From Sulfuricaulis sp040901545 (lineage in GTDB: Bacteria; Pseudomonadota; Gammaproteobacteria; Acidiferrobacterales; Sulfurifustaceae): a stretch of DNA of 64,000 bases. Within the stretch, counting starts at the first letter, position 1. Each line of letters begins with the position of its first letter. The notes under the pieces are model-generated. The model did not search any database. It saw only the letters and a list, made by a program, of their open reading frames with translations, and was not told the DNA's origin. Both the position numbers and the translations under genes were made by a program. Shown in pieces: positions 1 to 8,211 of the stretch. The DNA is taken from NCBI RefSeq assembly GCF_040901545.1, contig NZ_JBBDYL010000043.1, forward strand, positions 1-64,000, in the 5' to 3' direction.

Positions 1-76
<76 letters not shown>

Positions 77-156
77 CTCGTCAAATAGCTGCGGGCCGGA
101 AGTATAAGCCGGTCCCGAGGGCGAACCAACAGATCGATTAATCGCGTCGTTAACAA

Positions 157-582
157 TTACTTTTCGGGACTCAGCCGCACGATTACATCGATTCCTTCAA
201 GTTTGGAACCCGTGGGCAGTGGAGGAAGGCCGGATACGCGAATCTGATCGGCGCTGATGTCCGTCAGCGCGCCGGAAGCGACATCGTAGAAATGGTGATG
301 CGGCTGCGTATTCGGATCGTAGAAAATCCGCGCCGGATCGGCGATCACCTCCCTGATCACCCTTTTTGCCGCAAACAGTCCCAGGGTGTTGTAAACCGTG
401 GCTTTGGACACATGGCGATTTTCCGCATTCACCAAACGAAAAACGTCCTCCGCTGAAAGGTGCGCGCAGTGCTTGAACATCGTGCGCGCTATCAATACCC
501 GCTGGGTTGTCGGCAGGATGTCATGCTGTCGCAGGAGTGCGGCCAAATCGGCGTCAGATGCGATTTTCAGCTCTGTCTTCAT
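157..582 (-). CDS. irr: Fur-family regulator, Irr-like (iron/haem response)
   Basis: A 141-residue protein with the Fur winged-helix N-terminus (segment TQRVLIARTMF and recognition region HVSKATVYNTLGLF) and a short dimerisation domain. After the HHHF metal-binding segment (about residue 95) the sequence reads YDVASGALTDI. The CxxC zinc site of ordinary Fur, Zur and PerR is absent. Loss of that cysteine pair with an HHH motif and a following G-x-L-x-D-I is the pattern I know from Irr proteins, which sense haem status and repress or activate iron genes. It is a single gene reading towards the tRNA. A palindrome matching the Irr box lies against its start codon, suggesting autoregulation. Assignment as Fur family is firm; Irr rather than a divergent Fur or PerR is likely but inferred. 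Confidence 0.8.
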   Translation of the reverse strand: MKTELKIASDADLAALLRQHDILPTTQRVLIARTMFKHCAHLSAEDVFRLVNAENRHVSKATVYNTLGLFAAKRVIREVIADPARIFYDPNTQPHHHFYDVASGALTDISADQIRVSGLPPLPTGSKLEGIDVIVRLSPEK

Positions 583-598
583 TTAGAATCATTTTAAA
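582..598. promoter_or_regulatory. Irr-box-like operator at the irr start
   Basis: TTTAGAATCATTTTAAA is a near-perfect inverted repeat (arms TTTAGAA and TTTTAAA, three-base centre). It matches the Irr box (ICE) as I remember it, TTTAGAA-N3-TTCTAAA, with one mismatch. It abuts the ATG of the Irr-like gene, so a bound regulator would block its own expression. Binding is inferred. Confidence 0.5.
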
Positions 599-912
599 TT
601 AGTTGCCGAATATTGTCTAATTTTGAGGATTTATCTAAATGTTTAAGGTTAAATAGGGGAATATTATGTAACCGCAATGAAAATACATGAAATTAATGTC
701 TATTGCGCATATCTGTCATCAATTTCACCATACCGCTCGTCTGCCGGTTAATGCCTTTCGTACCTCAATCTCACACGCTGCAACAAATATTCTTTCCATG
801 GTGATGCCCAATTACCCTGACAATTCGCGGCAATTGCGGACTTTGGATCTGCGATTAAACTTAAATGAGTAGGGAAGGCTCAATTACCAAAATCCCTTGG
901 TTTTGAGGCTGA
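599..912. other. AT-rich intergenic region between irr and the minor pilin operon
   Basis: This stretch is clearly AT-richer than its surroundings and separates two divergent units, so it should hold the promoters of irr (leftward) and of the fimT operon (rightward). A short open frame at 687-872 has no ribosome site or recognisable protein and I do not call it. No further element was resolved. Confidence 0.4.
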
Positions 913-973
913 AATGCAAGGTACCATGTATTACTGCCAGCAAACATCAGTAAATGAATCCCCAAAGGCATGT

Positions 974-1057
974 CCTTTTGTCTGCCAAATATCGCCGTTC
1001 GTCTGTCCGTATATGGCGGGCGTCATTCCGTTCGTCAGATACAAACGACCGTTTGTC
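974..1057 (+). promoter_or_regulatory. Four AlgR/LytTR-type 9-mer boxes
   Basis: Direct repeats CCTTTTGTC (974-982), CCGTTCGTC (995-1003), CCGTTCGTC (1028-1036) and CCGTTTGTC (1049-1057). Spacing within each pair is 21 bp and between the pairs 33 bp, so all lie on about the same helix face. CCGTTCGTC is the core of AlgR sites in Pseudomonas, where AlgR controls the equivalent fimU-pilVWXY1Y2E operon. LytTR proteins bind as dimers to 9-bp repeats about 21 bp apart. The last box is also half of an inverted repeat, ACAAACG-AC-CGTTTGT (1041-1056). The boxes overlap the start of fimT. Regulator identity is inferred. Confidence 0.6.
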
Positions 1058-1606
1058 GGTATCAGAGGTTTTACACTGGTTGAATTGATAGTGGTCCTCA
1101 CGATTGCCGGAATCCTGGTGGCCATTGCTGGCCCTGCCATGCAGAGATTTGTTACCAGCAACCGGCTGACCTCGCAGGTTAACGATGTGATGGCCGACAT
1201 TAACCTTACGAGAAGTGAGGCCATCAAGCGTGCCACCGATATGGTGATCTGTGTCTCCACAACCGGGACCAGCTGTGCCGTCGGCGGAAACTGGACCAAC
1301 GGTTGGATCATCTTTTTTGTCTGCCCTACCCCCACCACGGACCCGGATTGTCCTGCCGGCACCAACCGAGTGATCAAAACACATGAAGCACTCACAAGCG
1401 GTAATCGGCTAACAGTAGAGCAAATTGTTGCCGCCACCAATACGCCTTCGGCCACGGATACGGTCACATACAGCCGCAGCGGTTCTTTTTCGACAGTAAA
1501 CTTCAGGTATCGCTTCACGGTGTGTGATCCAGCCCGAAGAAACTCCCGAATCATCGATGTTTCGGTTCTCGGCCAAACAGCTATATCCAGTGGAACATGC
1601 GTATGA
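1013..1606 (+). CDS. fimT: Minor pseudopilin FimT/FimU (GspH-like)
   Basis: First gene of the minor pilin operon. It has a type III (class) signal: a basic leader ending in glycine, then FTLVELIVVLTIAGILVA. PilD would cleave at G/F and methylate the phenylalanine, and the Glu at +5 is present. The rest is a GspH/FimT globular domain with several cysteines. The minor pilins prime pilus assembly in the inner membrane. The start is uncertain. ATG at 1013 gives a 19-residue leader but no ribosome site. ATG at 914 has a modest GAGG site but gives a 52-residue, cysteine-rich leader made of PFV repeats that simply translate the operator boxes, so I prefer 1013. The stop overlaps the pilV start (ATGA). 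Confidence 0.85.
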   Translation: MAGVIPFVRYKRPFVGIRGFTLVELIVVLTIAGILVAIAGPAMQRFVTSNRLTSQVNDVMADINLTRSEAIKRATDMVICVSTTGTSCAVGGNWTNGWIIFFVCPTPTTDPDCPAGTNRVIKTHEALTSGNRLTVEQIVAATNTPSATDTVTYSRSGSFSTVNFRYRFTVCDPARRNSRIIDVSVLGQTAISSGTCV

Positions 1607-2088
1607 CACATAAAGAAAAATTCAATATCGCCTTCCAACATCGGGGTTTCTCGCTCATCGAGGTTCTGGTGGCGCTGCTGGTTTTGTCAATTGGATTGCT
1701 GGGTCTGGCGGCGTTACAAACCACTTCTCTGCAGTACAACACGGGTTCGTACTTCCGTACTCAGGCTACTTTTCTTGCCTACGACATCATCGATCGCATG
1801 CGCGCGAACACCGCCGCCGTGGTCGACAGTGACAACAACGGCTATGACCAACCGACCACAACCAACGTAATACCACCCGTTAATTGCGACACAACCAATT
1901 GCACGAGCGCCCAACTGGCGCTCTACGATGTCAGAAAATGGTATGACAGAATCGTCGCCGTGCTGCCACAAGATGCCACAACCACTCCACCGACCATTCA
2001 GATAGACGCGAACAGGAGAGTGACTATAAGAATTAACTGGCAAGAACGGGATTTAACCAAGCGACAAGATTGGGTAATACAGTTATGA
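1603..2088 (+). CDS. pilV: Type IV pilus minor pilin PilV
   Basis: A 161-residue minor pilin. A short leader ending HRG is followed by FSLIEVLVALLVLSIGLLGLA, the PilV-type prepilin helix with Glu5, and then QTTSLQ, typical of PilV. The C-terminal half is a small globular domain with a conserved late tryptophan. The start is placed at the ATG overlapping the fimT stop (ATGA); an ATG two codons earlier (1597) is possible. The ATGA junctions with fimT before it and pilW after it indicate translational coupling. PilV works with FimU, PilW, PilX and PilE in the pilus-tip initiation complex that carries PilY1. Confidence 0.92.
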   Translation: MTHKEKFNIAFQHRGFSLIEVLVALLVLSIGLLGLAALQTTSLQYNTGSYFRTQATFLAYDIIDRMRANTAAVVDSDNNGYDQPTTTNVIPPVNCDTTNCTSAQLALYDVRKWYDRIVAVLPQDATTTPPTIQIDANRRVTIRINWQERDLTKRQDWVIQL

Positions 2089-3197
2089 GGCCATTCCAAC
2101 GCAATGCGAAAACGAACCGTGGCTTCAGCCTGGTGGAGCTGATGGTGGCGCTCACCCTGGGGCTGATCATCCTCTCGGCCGTATCCATGTTGTTCGTGAG
2201 CAGCAAGAAAACCTACACCAGTCAGGATCGTCAGGCGCGGTTACAGGAAAATTCACGCTTTGCCATGCATTTTATTGTCAAGGATTTGCGGTTGGCGGGT
2301 TATTACGGCTGCGTGGATGAAATCAATCCGGACACGGTCAACGTTACATTGAACAACCCGACGGGTTTCGTGAACAACGTCCAGATTCCGCTTGAAGGGC
2401 TGAATAACGCCACGGGTACCTGGTATCCCTCGGGCGATACCACGCTCCCGCCCGGAATCCTGCCGGGTACCGATGCCGTTACCGTTCGTTCCGCGGATGC
2501 CACCAGTTCGATATATATCGAAGCCGAAATGCCGAATTCCTCCGCAGTGCTAGATGTCAATTCCGTAGCCGGACTCAGTGTGGATGACATTATCATGGTA
2601 TCGGATTGCGCCAGTGCCGATGTAATGCAAGTGACCCAAGTGATCAATCAAGGAACCGGAACGCTGAAGGTTCAGCACAATCCCGGCGGTGCCAGTCCAC
2701 CGGGAAATTCCACCCAAAAACTGAGCAAAGCCTACAGCCCCTCCACCGACGGGCAGGGGACACGGGTAATGAAATTTACTACCAAGCAATATTTCATCGC
2801 GACGGGAGCCAGCGGCAACCCGGCCTTGTTTCGCAAGGATAACAATGCCGCGGCGGTTGAGTTGGTTGACGGCGTTGAAAACATGCAAATCCTGTACGGC
2901 AAGGATACCGATGGCGACAAGGTGCCCAACATTTATCTCGCGGCCGGCGCGGCCGGTGCCGCCGGTCTCGGTCTCCAGTCAGCCGCGGACTGGTCGAGCG
3001 TCGTCAGTGTCCGTATCGGCATTCTCGCCAGAACCGTCAGCGACAAGGACACCGATGTCGACACTAACTCATATGATGTCGATGGTAATTGTGCCATAGC
3101 AGCACCTAAAACAGATCCGTGCTACGAAACTCCTGCACAGAATGATCACCACAAACGCCGCGTATTCCAGGCCGTGGTCCATTTTAGAAACCTATGA
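2085..3197 (+). CDS. pilW: Type IV pilus minor pilin PilW
   Basis: A 370-residue minor pilin. Leader ending NRG, then FSLVELMVALTLGLIILSA, then VSSKKTYTSQDRQARLQENSRF-type sequence characteristic of PilW, with a large C-terminal globular region. The ATG at 2085 overlaps the pilV stop (ATGA) and is preferred to the upstream TTG at 2070. PilW is one of the larger minor pilins and links the pseudopilin tip to PilX and PilY1. It overlaps pilX by ATGA as well. Confidence 0.92.
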   Translation: MRPFQRNAKTNRGFSLVELMVALTLGLIILSAVSMLFVSSKKTYTSQDRQARLQENSRFAMHFIVKDLRLAGYYGCVDEINPDTVNVTLNNPTGFVNNVQIPLEGLNNATGTWYPSGDTTLPPGILPGTDAVTVRSADATSSIYIEAEMPNSSAVLDVNSVAGLSVDDIIMVSDCASADVMQVTQVINQGTGTLKVQHNPGGASPPGNSTQKLSKAYSPSTDGQGTRVMKFTTKQYFIATGASGNPALFRKDNNAAAVELVDGVENMQILYGKDTDGDKVPNIYLAAGAAGAAGLGLQSAADWSSVVSVRIGILARTVSDKDTDVDTNSYDVDGNCAIAAPKTDPCYETPAQNDHHKRRVFQAVVHFRNL

Positions 3198-3688
3198 TGA
3201 ACAGGCATTCCATATTACTCAATAACATCCCGGCGCTGCATCGAGCGGGGAGCCAGCTTGCCGTTCCGGTGAGCCGGTACCAGCGCGGCACCGCGCTCAT
3301 CATGAGCATGGTTATCCTGCTGATCCTCACCCTTCTGGGAATAACCGCCATGGGCACGTCTTCGCTGGAAGAAAAAATGTCCGGAAACACGCAGGAAATC
3401 ACCCGCGCCTTCGAGTCCGCGGAATCGGGCCTGATCGAGTGGTCGAACACGCCGGGCAGCATCGTCCTCCAAGGCGTGACAACCAGCCCGAAGTACGCAT
3501 ATGGAAATTACGGCAGCGCCGTCGTTACCAGCAAATTTATTCAAATGACCCCGCCAAAACGGGGTTCCGGCTACGGCAGCAATTTCGAGGCCGCCAATTT
3601 TGAGCAGGCTAGCACCGGCACCACCGTGGTCGGCGCCAAAGCCGTAATCCATCAGGGCCTGGCCCAGATCGTACCCAAGGCCAATTAA
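3194..3688 (+). CDS. pilX: Type IV pilus minor pilin PilX
   Basis: A 164-residue protein. A long basic leader (about 32 residues) ends in QRG and is followed by TALIMSMVILLILTLLGITAM, the PilX pattern in which the usual Phe+1 and Glu+5 are not conserved. It continues with SLEEKMSGNTQEITRAFESAESGL, the PilX helical extension that packs against PilY1 and other minor pilins. It overlaps pilW by ATGA and sits 29 bp before pilY1. The residue following the cleavage glycine and lack of Glu5 are normal for this family. Confidence 0.9.
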   Translation: MMNRHSILLNNIPALHRAGSQLAVPVSRYQRGTALIMSMVILLILTLLGITAMGTSSLEEKMSGNTQEITRAFESAESGLIEWSNTPGSIVLQGVTTSPKYAYGNYGSAVVTSKFIQMTPPKRGSGYGSNFEAANFEQASTGTTVVGAKAVIHQGLAQIVPKAN

Positions 3689-3717
3689 GTTCATTACGCA
3701 ACAGGCAGGTAAGTGAT

Positions 3718-6700
3718 ATGACTACAGATCTCCATTCCATCAAACGTATTTTCCGCGCCCTGTTGGCTGGGGCATTGGTTGCTTTATCGGGCGTCCAGCC
3801 CGTTAATGCCAAGGATACGGATATCTATCTGCTTGCGCCAACGACCTCCACGGATGACAAACCGAACATCATGATCATCCTCGACAATTCGGGGAGCATG
3901 AACACGACCATCAGCAGCACGCGGCCGCCCTACGATCCCGCAATCGATTACTGCACCGGCGATCTCGACACACTGACGGGTGTTGCGGGCGCGAATGGCG
4001 GCAAACCCAGCAACTGCTCAAGCATCGGGGGCCGGATCTACTGGTCATTCAATGCCAGCCCGCCGAGCATGAGCTCCAGCCAGTGGTTCACGGATACCAA
4101 GAATGAATGCCTGGCCTCGCTCGATCCCGCTTCGGGCCTCGCCGCCTCCGGCAGATTCGCCGGGACAAAAATCGCGCGCTGGCATGGCCTCGGCAGCACT
4201 GCCAACCGTAACTGGAAAACGCTGTCGGGTAAAACCGACAGCAACATCACTTTTGTGGATTGCCAGGCCGACGGAACGACGGATGGACAAACCGCGGGGG
4301 ATAACACGTTTCCACGCGACTCAACCAGCATTGCCTATACCTCCACTTCGAGCCAGGCTTTCAACTGGAACGGATTTACTAGTTCCGCTTCGCCGACGCT
4401 GTTTACGGCGAACTACATGAACTACTGGCATAACTCCGCGCTGCTGGTAACGCTCACGCGCATGGACGTGGCCAAAGCCGCGGTCAAAAACCTGATTGAC
4501 GCCAATATTTCCGTGCGTTTCGGATTGATGGCCTTCAACAATAACAATCAGACCCCGCATGGCGGGCGTGTGCTGATGCGTATCGACAACATGGACAACG
4601 CCCGGCGTACCGCGATGAAGAACATCGTGGACAGCCTGTCACCAGACACGTTCACCCCGTTGGCGGAAACGTTATGGGAGGCCTATCGCTACTTCGCCGG
4701 CCTGTCTGTCACCTACGGAAACCCGTCACCGGAGCAGACACCACACCAGGATTCCTGTGCCCAGAACACCTCGAACGCCGCGTGCGATAACGGCGGTTAT
4801 TACGACGCCATCGCCGCGGGTTTGCCGGCGTACAACGACGGCACCTACATCTCTCCCTACAAATTCGGCTGCCAGGCGGCATACATCATCTATGTGACCG
4901 ACGGTGACCCGACCAACGATACGGACGCCAATGGAAGCAGCCGCATCACCGGCCTGGCGGGGCTTAGCGTCTGCGACGGTTCCAGCTGCCTGGATGACCT
5001 TGCCGGATGGATGCGCAACAACGATGTCTACAGCGGCCTGCCCAGTCCTCAAGTCGTCAAGACCTATACTATCGGTTTCGGCACGGGCATTTCCGCCGCC
5101 GGCCTGGCGCTGTTGCAGGATACGGCGACGGAAGGCGGTGGCACGTATTTTCCCGCGGAAGATTCCGATAAGCTTTCGATAGCGCTCCAGAGCGCGATCA
5201 ACGAGATCACGGAAGTGGATACCTCCTTCTCCGCGCCCAGCCTGTCGGTCAACGCGTTCAACCGGCTGTTCAACCGCGACGATATCTACTTCGCGCTGTT
5301 CAATCCTTCCAGCACCCAAGCCTGGGACGGCAATCTCAAGAAGTTCAGACTGTGCAACAGTTCCGACGTAACCGCTTTCGGTTGTGTTTTCGGCGAAGTT
5401 ATTGACGTGAATAATGTCGCCGCCATCGATACGTCGATTGACCCAACGACAGGCAAACCGAGGAACAAAATCAAAGATACCTCCGTGAGCTACTGGGGCA
5501 GCACCGCAGACGGTTCGGATGTCACCAAGGGCGGGGCCGGCGCGAAAATCACGGATAACACCAAGGTGCCCCGCACGCTGCATACCTATCGCGGCAGCTA
5601 TAGCGGCCTGACCGCCTCGTCTCCGGCCACCCCGGTGACAATTGTCGCCACCTCGGGCAACTCCGTGTACGACGTCGCCATCAATGATCCGACGATCCTC
5701 GGTCTAACGGACACCAGCGGCAGCCCCTCCACCACCAATGCCGCCGACACGGCGGAGGTCGCCACACTTATCAAATGGATGCGTGGTCAGGATGCATACG
5801 ATGATGACGCCGACGGCAACACGGATGAAAGCCGGGTGTGGAACTTTGCCGATCCGCTGCACAGCCGGCCGGTGGCATTCAGCTTCGGCGCCGAATTGTC
5901 AGCCGGGGTTCCGGATCCGAACAAGCCGGTCATCAAACTGATCGTGGGCACCAACGACGGCTTGGTGCGCATCATCAATAACAGCACCGGCGTGGAAGAA
6001 TGGGCGTTTATCCCGAACGAGCTGCTGAAATACCAGCGCGATTTGTCGCAAAACAACAATGGCGACCATATCTACGGAATGGACGATTCGCCGGCGTTCC
6101 TGGTCATTGATATCGACCACGATGGCATGATCGAACCGGCCGATGGCGACAGGGTGTATATGTTCATCGGCATGCGCCGTGGCGTGGTCGATCCGGCGAC
6201 GAATCGCGGTAATATCTACGCCTTCGATCTCACGCCCGCGGCCACGATGACCCTGCAAACCGACACGGTCACGCCCAAGCTGATCTGGGTCATCCAGGGT
6301 GGCGTCGGGAATTATGCCCAGCTTGGCCAGACCTGGTCGCGTCCACTGGTCGCGCGCATCCGCGCCAAGTGCAGTCCGCCCAGCGCTTGCGATGACGGCG
6401 ATCCGGCCACCAATGACAGTGAATCCAGAATGGCGCTGATCTTCGGCGGGGGCTATGACATCAACCAGGACAACAACATCCCGGCCGGTACGGATCTCAT
6501 GGGCAACGCCATCTATATCGCCGATCCGTTCACGGGTCAGCGGTTATGGTGGGCCAGCAGTGACACCGGGGCCGCGCTGGTGCTTCCCAAGATGCAATTC
6601 AGCATTCCGTCTGAGGTAACCGCCCTGGATACCAACGGTGACAAGTCAGTCGACCGCCTGTACGTCGGTGACACCGGCGGGCAGCTGTGGCGCATCGATC

Positions 6701-7575
6701 TGGGAGACCAGATCGGCGCCGTCAGTGACGGCTCATCGGGCTATATGTTCGCCGACATCGGTTGCGACAGCACCAGCACCACGCAGCGGGTGCATGACGC
6801 CGCCGGCGCCTGTCCGGTCGGGGCCACTATCCAGGGCATGCGGAAATTCTTCTATCCGCCGGACGTGGCGCAGGTCAAGGACGGTCTCTACTCAAGCAAT
6901 GAGAACTACGACCTGGTGGCCATCGGTTCGGGTGACCGCGAGGATCCGCTGGATCTGCTGACCTCGAAGCCTACCGCGGATTTCCCCGTCCATAACCGTA
7001 TCTACGCCTTCCGGGATTACGACTACCGGTCGGGCGCCCCAACGACCACGCCGACGACGCCGATCACGGAATTCGTGATGTACGACGCGACGGCGGACAA
7101 TTTGGGAACGCTCACAGGCGCGGCGCTCCAGAACGAGATTGACACGAAAGTCAAAAACAGCAAGGGGTGGTTTATCGATCTCGTGGAGCCGAGCAACGTC
7201 ACCCTGTTGAACGGCCTGAGCTCGACCTGGGCGGGAGAAAAAGTGCTGGCGAAACCCATCATTTTTGACGGCGTGCTGTTCGTCACCACGTTCTTTCCCG
7301 CCAACCAGAATACGGTAACGTCCGCCTGTTTGCCGAATGAAGGCGAAGCGCGTACCTACGCCCTGAAATACCTGACCGGTGAGGCCAATTACGATCTGGA
7401 CAATGATGGATCGATCGAGCGGTTTGCCGTGGTGGGCGGTGGTATCCCGTCCGAAGTCGTCATTGTCATCCGTGACGGTGGCGTAACCGGCCTGGTGGGT
7501 ACCAGCGGTGGCGCGGGAGCCGTCTCTGTCGGCGGTTCGCCACCCCGATACAAGACATTCTGGTGGGATGAATAG
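3718..7575 (+). CDS. pilY1: Pilus tip adhesin/assembly factor PilY1
   Basis: A 1285-residue secreted protein. The signal peptide covers about residues 1-31 (cleavage near VNA/KD). A von Willebrand A domain follows, with the MIDAS motif D56-x-S58-x-S60 (sequence DNSGSM). The C-terminal half is the PilC/PilY1 beta-propeller with a Ca-binding loop at about D798-I-D800-H-D802 (DIDHDG) and a second acidic loop DTNGDKSVD. Family knowledge: PilY1 sits at the pilus tip with the minor pilins, controls extension and retraction in a Ca-dependent way, and mediates surface sensing. Length is in the normal range (about 1100-1300). It is followed by a strong hairpin terminator, so transcription of the operon may largely end here before pilE. 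Confidence 0.95.
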   Translation: MTTDLHSIKRIFRALLAGALVALSGVQPVNAKDTDIYLLAPTTSTDDKPNIMIILDNSGSMNTTISSTRPPYDPAIDYCTGDLDTLTGVAGANGGKPSNCSSIGGRIYWSFNASPPSMSSSQWFTDTKNECLASLDPASGLAASGRFAGTKIARWHGLGSTANRNWKTLSGKTDSNITFVDCQADGTTDGQTAGDNTFPRDSTSIAYTSTSSQAFNWNGFTSSASPTLFTANYMNYWHNSALLVTLTRMDVAKAAVKNLIDANISVRFGLMAFNNNNQTPHGGRVLMRIDNMDNARRTAMKNIVDSLSPDTFTPLAETLWEAYRYFAGLSVTYGNPSPEQTPHQDSCAQNTSNAACDNGGYYDAIAAGLPAYNDGTYISPYKFGCQAAYIIYVTDGDPTNDTDANGSSRITGLAGLSVCDGSSCLDDLAGWMRNNDVYSGLPSPQVVKTYTIGFGTGISAAGLALLQDTATEGGGTYFPAEDSDKLSIALQSAINEITEVDTSFSAPSLSVNAFNRLFNRDDIYFALFNPSSTQAWDGNLKKFRLCNSSDVTAFGCVFGEVIDVNNVAAIDTSIDPTTGKPRNKIKDTSVSYWGSTADGSDVTKGGAGAKITDNTKVPRTLHTYRGSYSGLTASSPATPVTIVATSGNSVYDVAINDPTILGLTDTSGSPSTTNAADTAEVATLIKWMRGQDAYDDDADGNTDESRVWNFADPLHSRPVAFSFGAELSAGVPDPNKPVIKLIVGTNDGLVRIINNSTGVEEWAFIPNELLKYQRDLSQNNNGDHIYGMDDSPAFLVIDIDHDGMIEPADGDRVYMFIGMRRGVVDPATNRGNIYAFDLTPAATMTLQTDTVTPKLIWVIQGGVGNYAQLGQTWSRPLVARIRAKCSPPSACDDGDPATNDSESRMALIFGGGYDINQDNNIPAGTDLMGNAIYIADPFTGQRLWWASSDTGAALVLPKMQFSIPSEVTALDTNGDKSVDRLYVGDTGGQLWRIDLGDQIGAVSDGSSGYMFADIGCDSTSTTQRVHDAAGACPVGATIQGMRKFFYPPDVAQVKDGLYSSNENYDLVAIGSGDREDPLDLLTSKPTADFPVHNRIYAFRDYDYRSGAPTTTPTTPITEFVMYDATADNLGTLTGAALQNEIDTKVKNSKGWFIDLVEPSNVTLLNGLSSTWAGEKVLAKPIIFDGVLFVTTFFPANQNTVTSACLPNEGEARTYALKYLTGEANYDLDNDGSIERFAVVGGGIPSEVVIVIRDGGVTGLVGTSGGAGAVSVGGSPPRYKTFWWDE

Positions 7576-7605
7576 TCTAAAATAGTATCAATGATGTTCG
7601 CTGCA

Positions 7606-7640
7606 GCCATCTCCTCCGCGCGCGGAGGAGATGGCTTTTT
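7606..7640 (+). terminator. Intrinsic terminator after pilY1
   Basis: A perfect palindrome at 7606-7635 (15-bp arms meeting at the CGCG centre; about 13 pairs with a tetraloop in RNA) is followed by TTTTT. It lies inside the minor pilin operon, between pilY1 and pilE. Confidence 0.85.
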
Positions 7641-7671
7641 AAGCGCATGCCTTTGTCCGGAGAGCTACAGA

Positions 7672-8163
7672 ATGAAACGCGCATCCTCTAACGGCTTCAC
7701 GCTCATCGAAATGATGATTGTGGTGGTGATTATCGGCGTACTCGCCAGCATCGCCTATCCCGCCTACAACCGATATTCCACGCAAACACGGCGCTCCGAC
7801 GCCAAGATTGCCTTGACTCAGGCCGCGAGTTCACAGGAACGGTTTTACTCGGATTGCAACTGGTATGCCACCAATCTTACCGGTGCACGTGCCTGCGGAG
7901 CCGCACCGGCAGATGTGAATGCAAGACTCAATCTTCCGGCCACTTCACCCGATGGGCATTACACTTTTTTACCCATAACCGCCGGTAACATTGCCGGCGG
8001 TTGTGCCACGTTCTCCTGCGGTTACACTATCACCGTCACGCCAACCGCCGGTGGACGTCAAGTCGGCGACGGGGCGTTCCGGATCGATGCCCTCGGGACG
8101 AAACAGTGGGATCGCAATAACAGCGGCACATTCGATGCCAATGAGAACACCTGGGGGAAGTAA
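7672..8163 (+). CDS. pilE: Minor type IV pilin PilE
   Basis: A 163-residue pilin. Leader MKRASSNG, then FTLIEMMIVVVIIGVLASIAYPAY, the classical N-methylated helix with Glu5, and a globular domain with four cysteines. The PilE-type IDALGTKQWDRNNSGTFD near the C-terminus is typical of the minor pilin rather than the major subunit. The ATG at 7672 follows a GGAGAG ribosome site. An upstream in-frame start at 7591 would place the coding sequence through the terminator hairpin and is rejected. It is the last gene of the minor pilin operon and converges on ispH. Because of the terminator it may have its own weak promoter or depend on read-through. Confidence 0.9.
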   Translation: MKRASSNGFTLIEMMIVVVIIGVLASIAYPAYNRYSTQTRRSDAKIALTQAASSQERFYSDCNWYATNLTGARACGAAPADVNARLNLPATSPDGHYTFLPITAGNIAGGCATFSCGYTITVTPTAGGRQVGDGAFRIDALGTKQWDRNNSGTFDANENTWGK

Positions 8164-8211
8164 ATTAATATTACGCTGAAGCTAAACGGGCATCGTTGCT
8201 GACAACGCTCA

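Noticed and set aside
687..872. 61-codon open frame between irr and fimT
   Set aside because: No ribosome site, no recognisable sequence, AT-rich spacer composition.
931..1641. 236-codon frame antisense to fimT
   Set aside because: Complement of a clear pseudopilin gene; no start signal and no family features.
4726..5583. 285-codon frame antisense to pilY1
   Set aside because: Shadow of the GC-rich codon pattern; the plus-strand vWA domain is unambiguous.
7591..7671. Upstream extension of pilE
   Set aside because: It would be translated through the terminator palindrome and would put 27 non-leader residues before a perfect prepilin leader.
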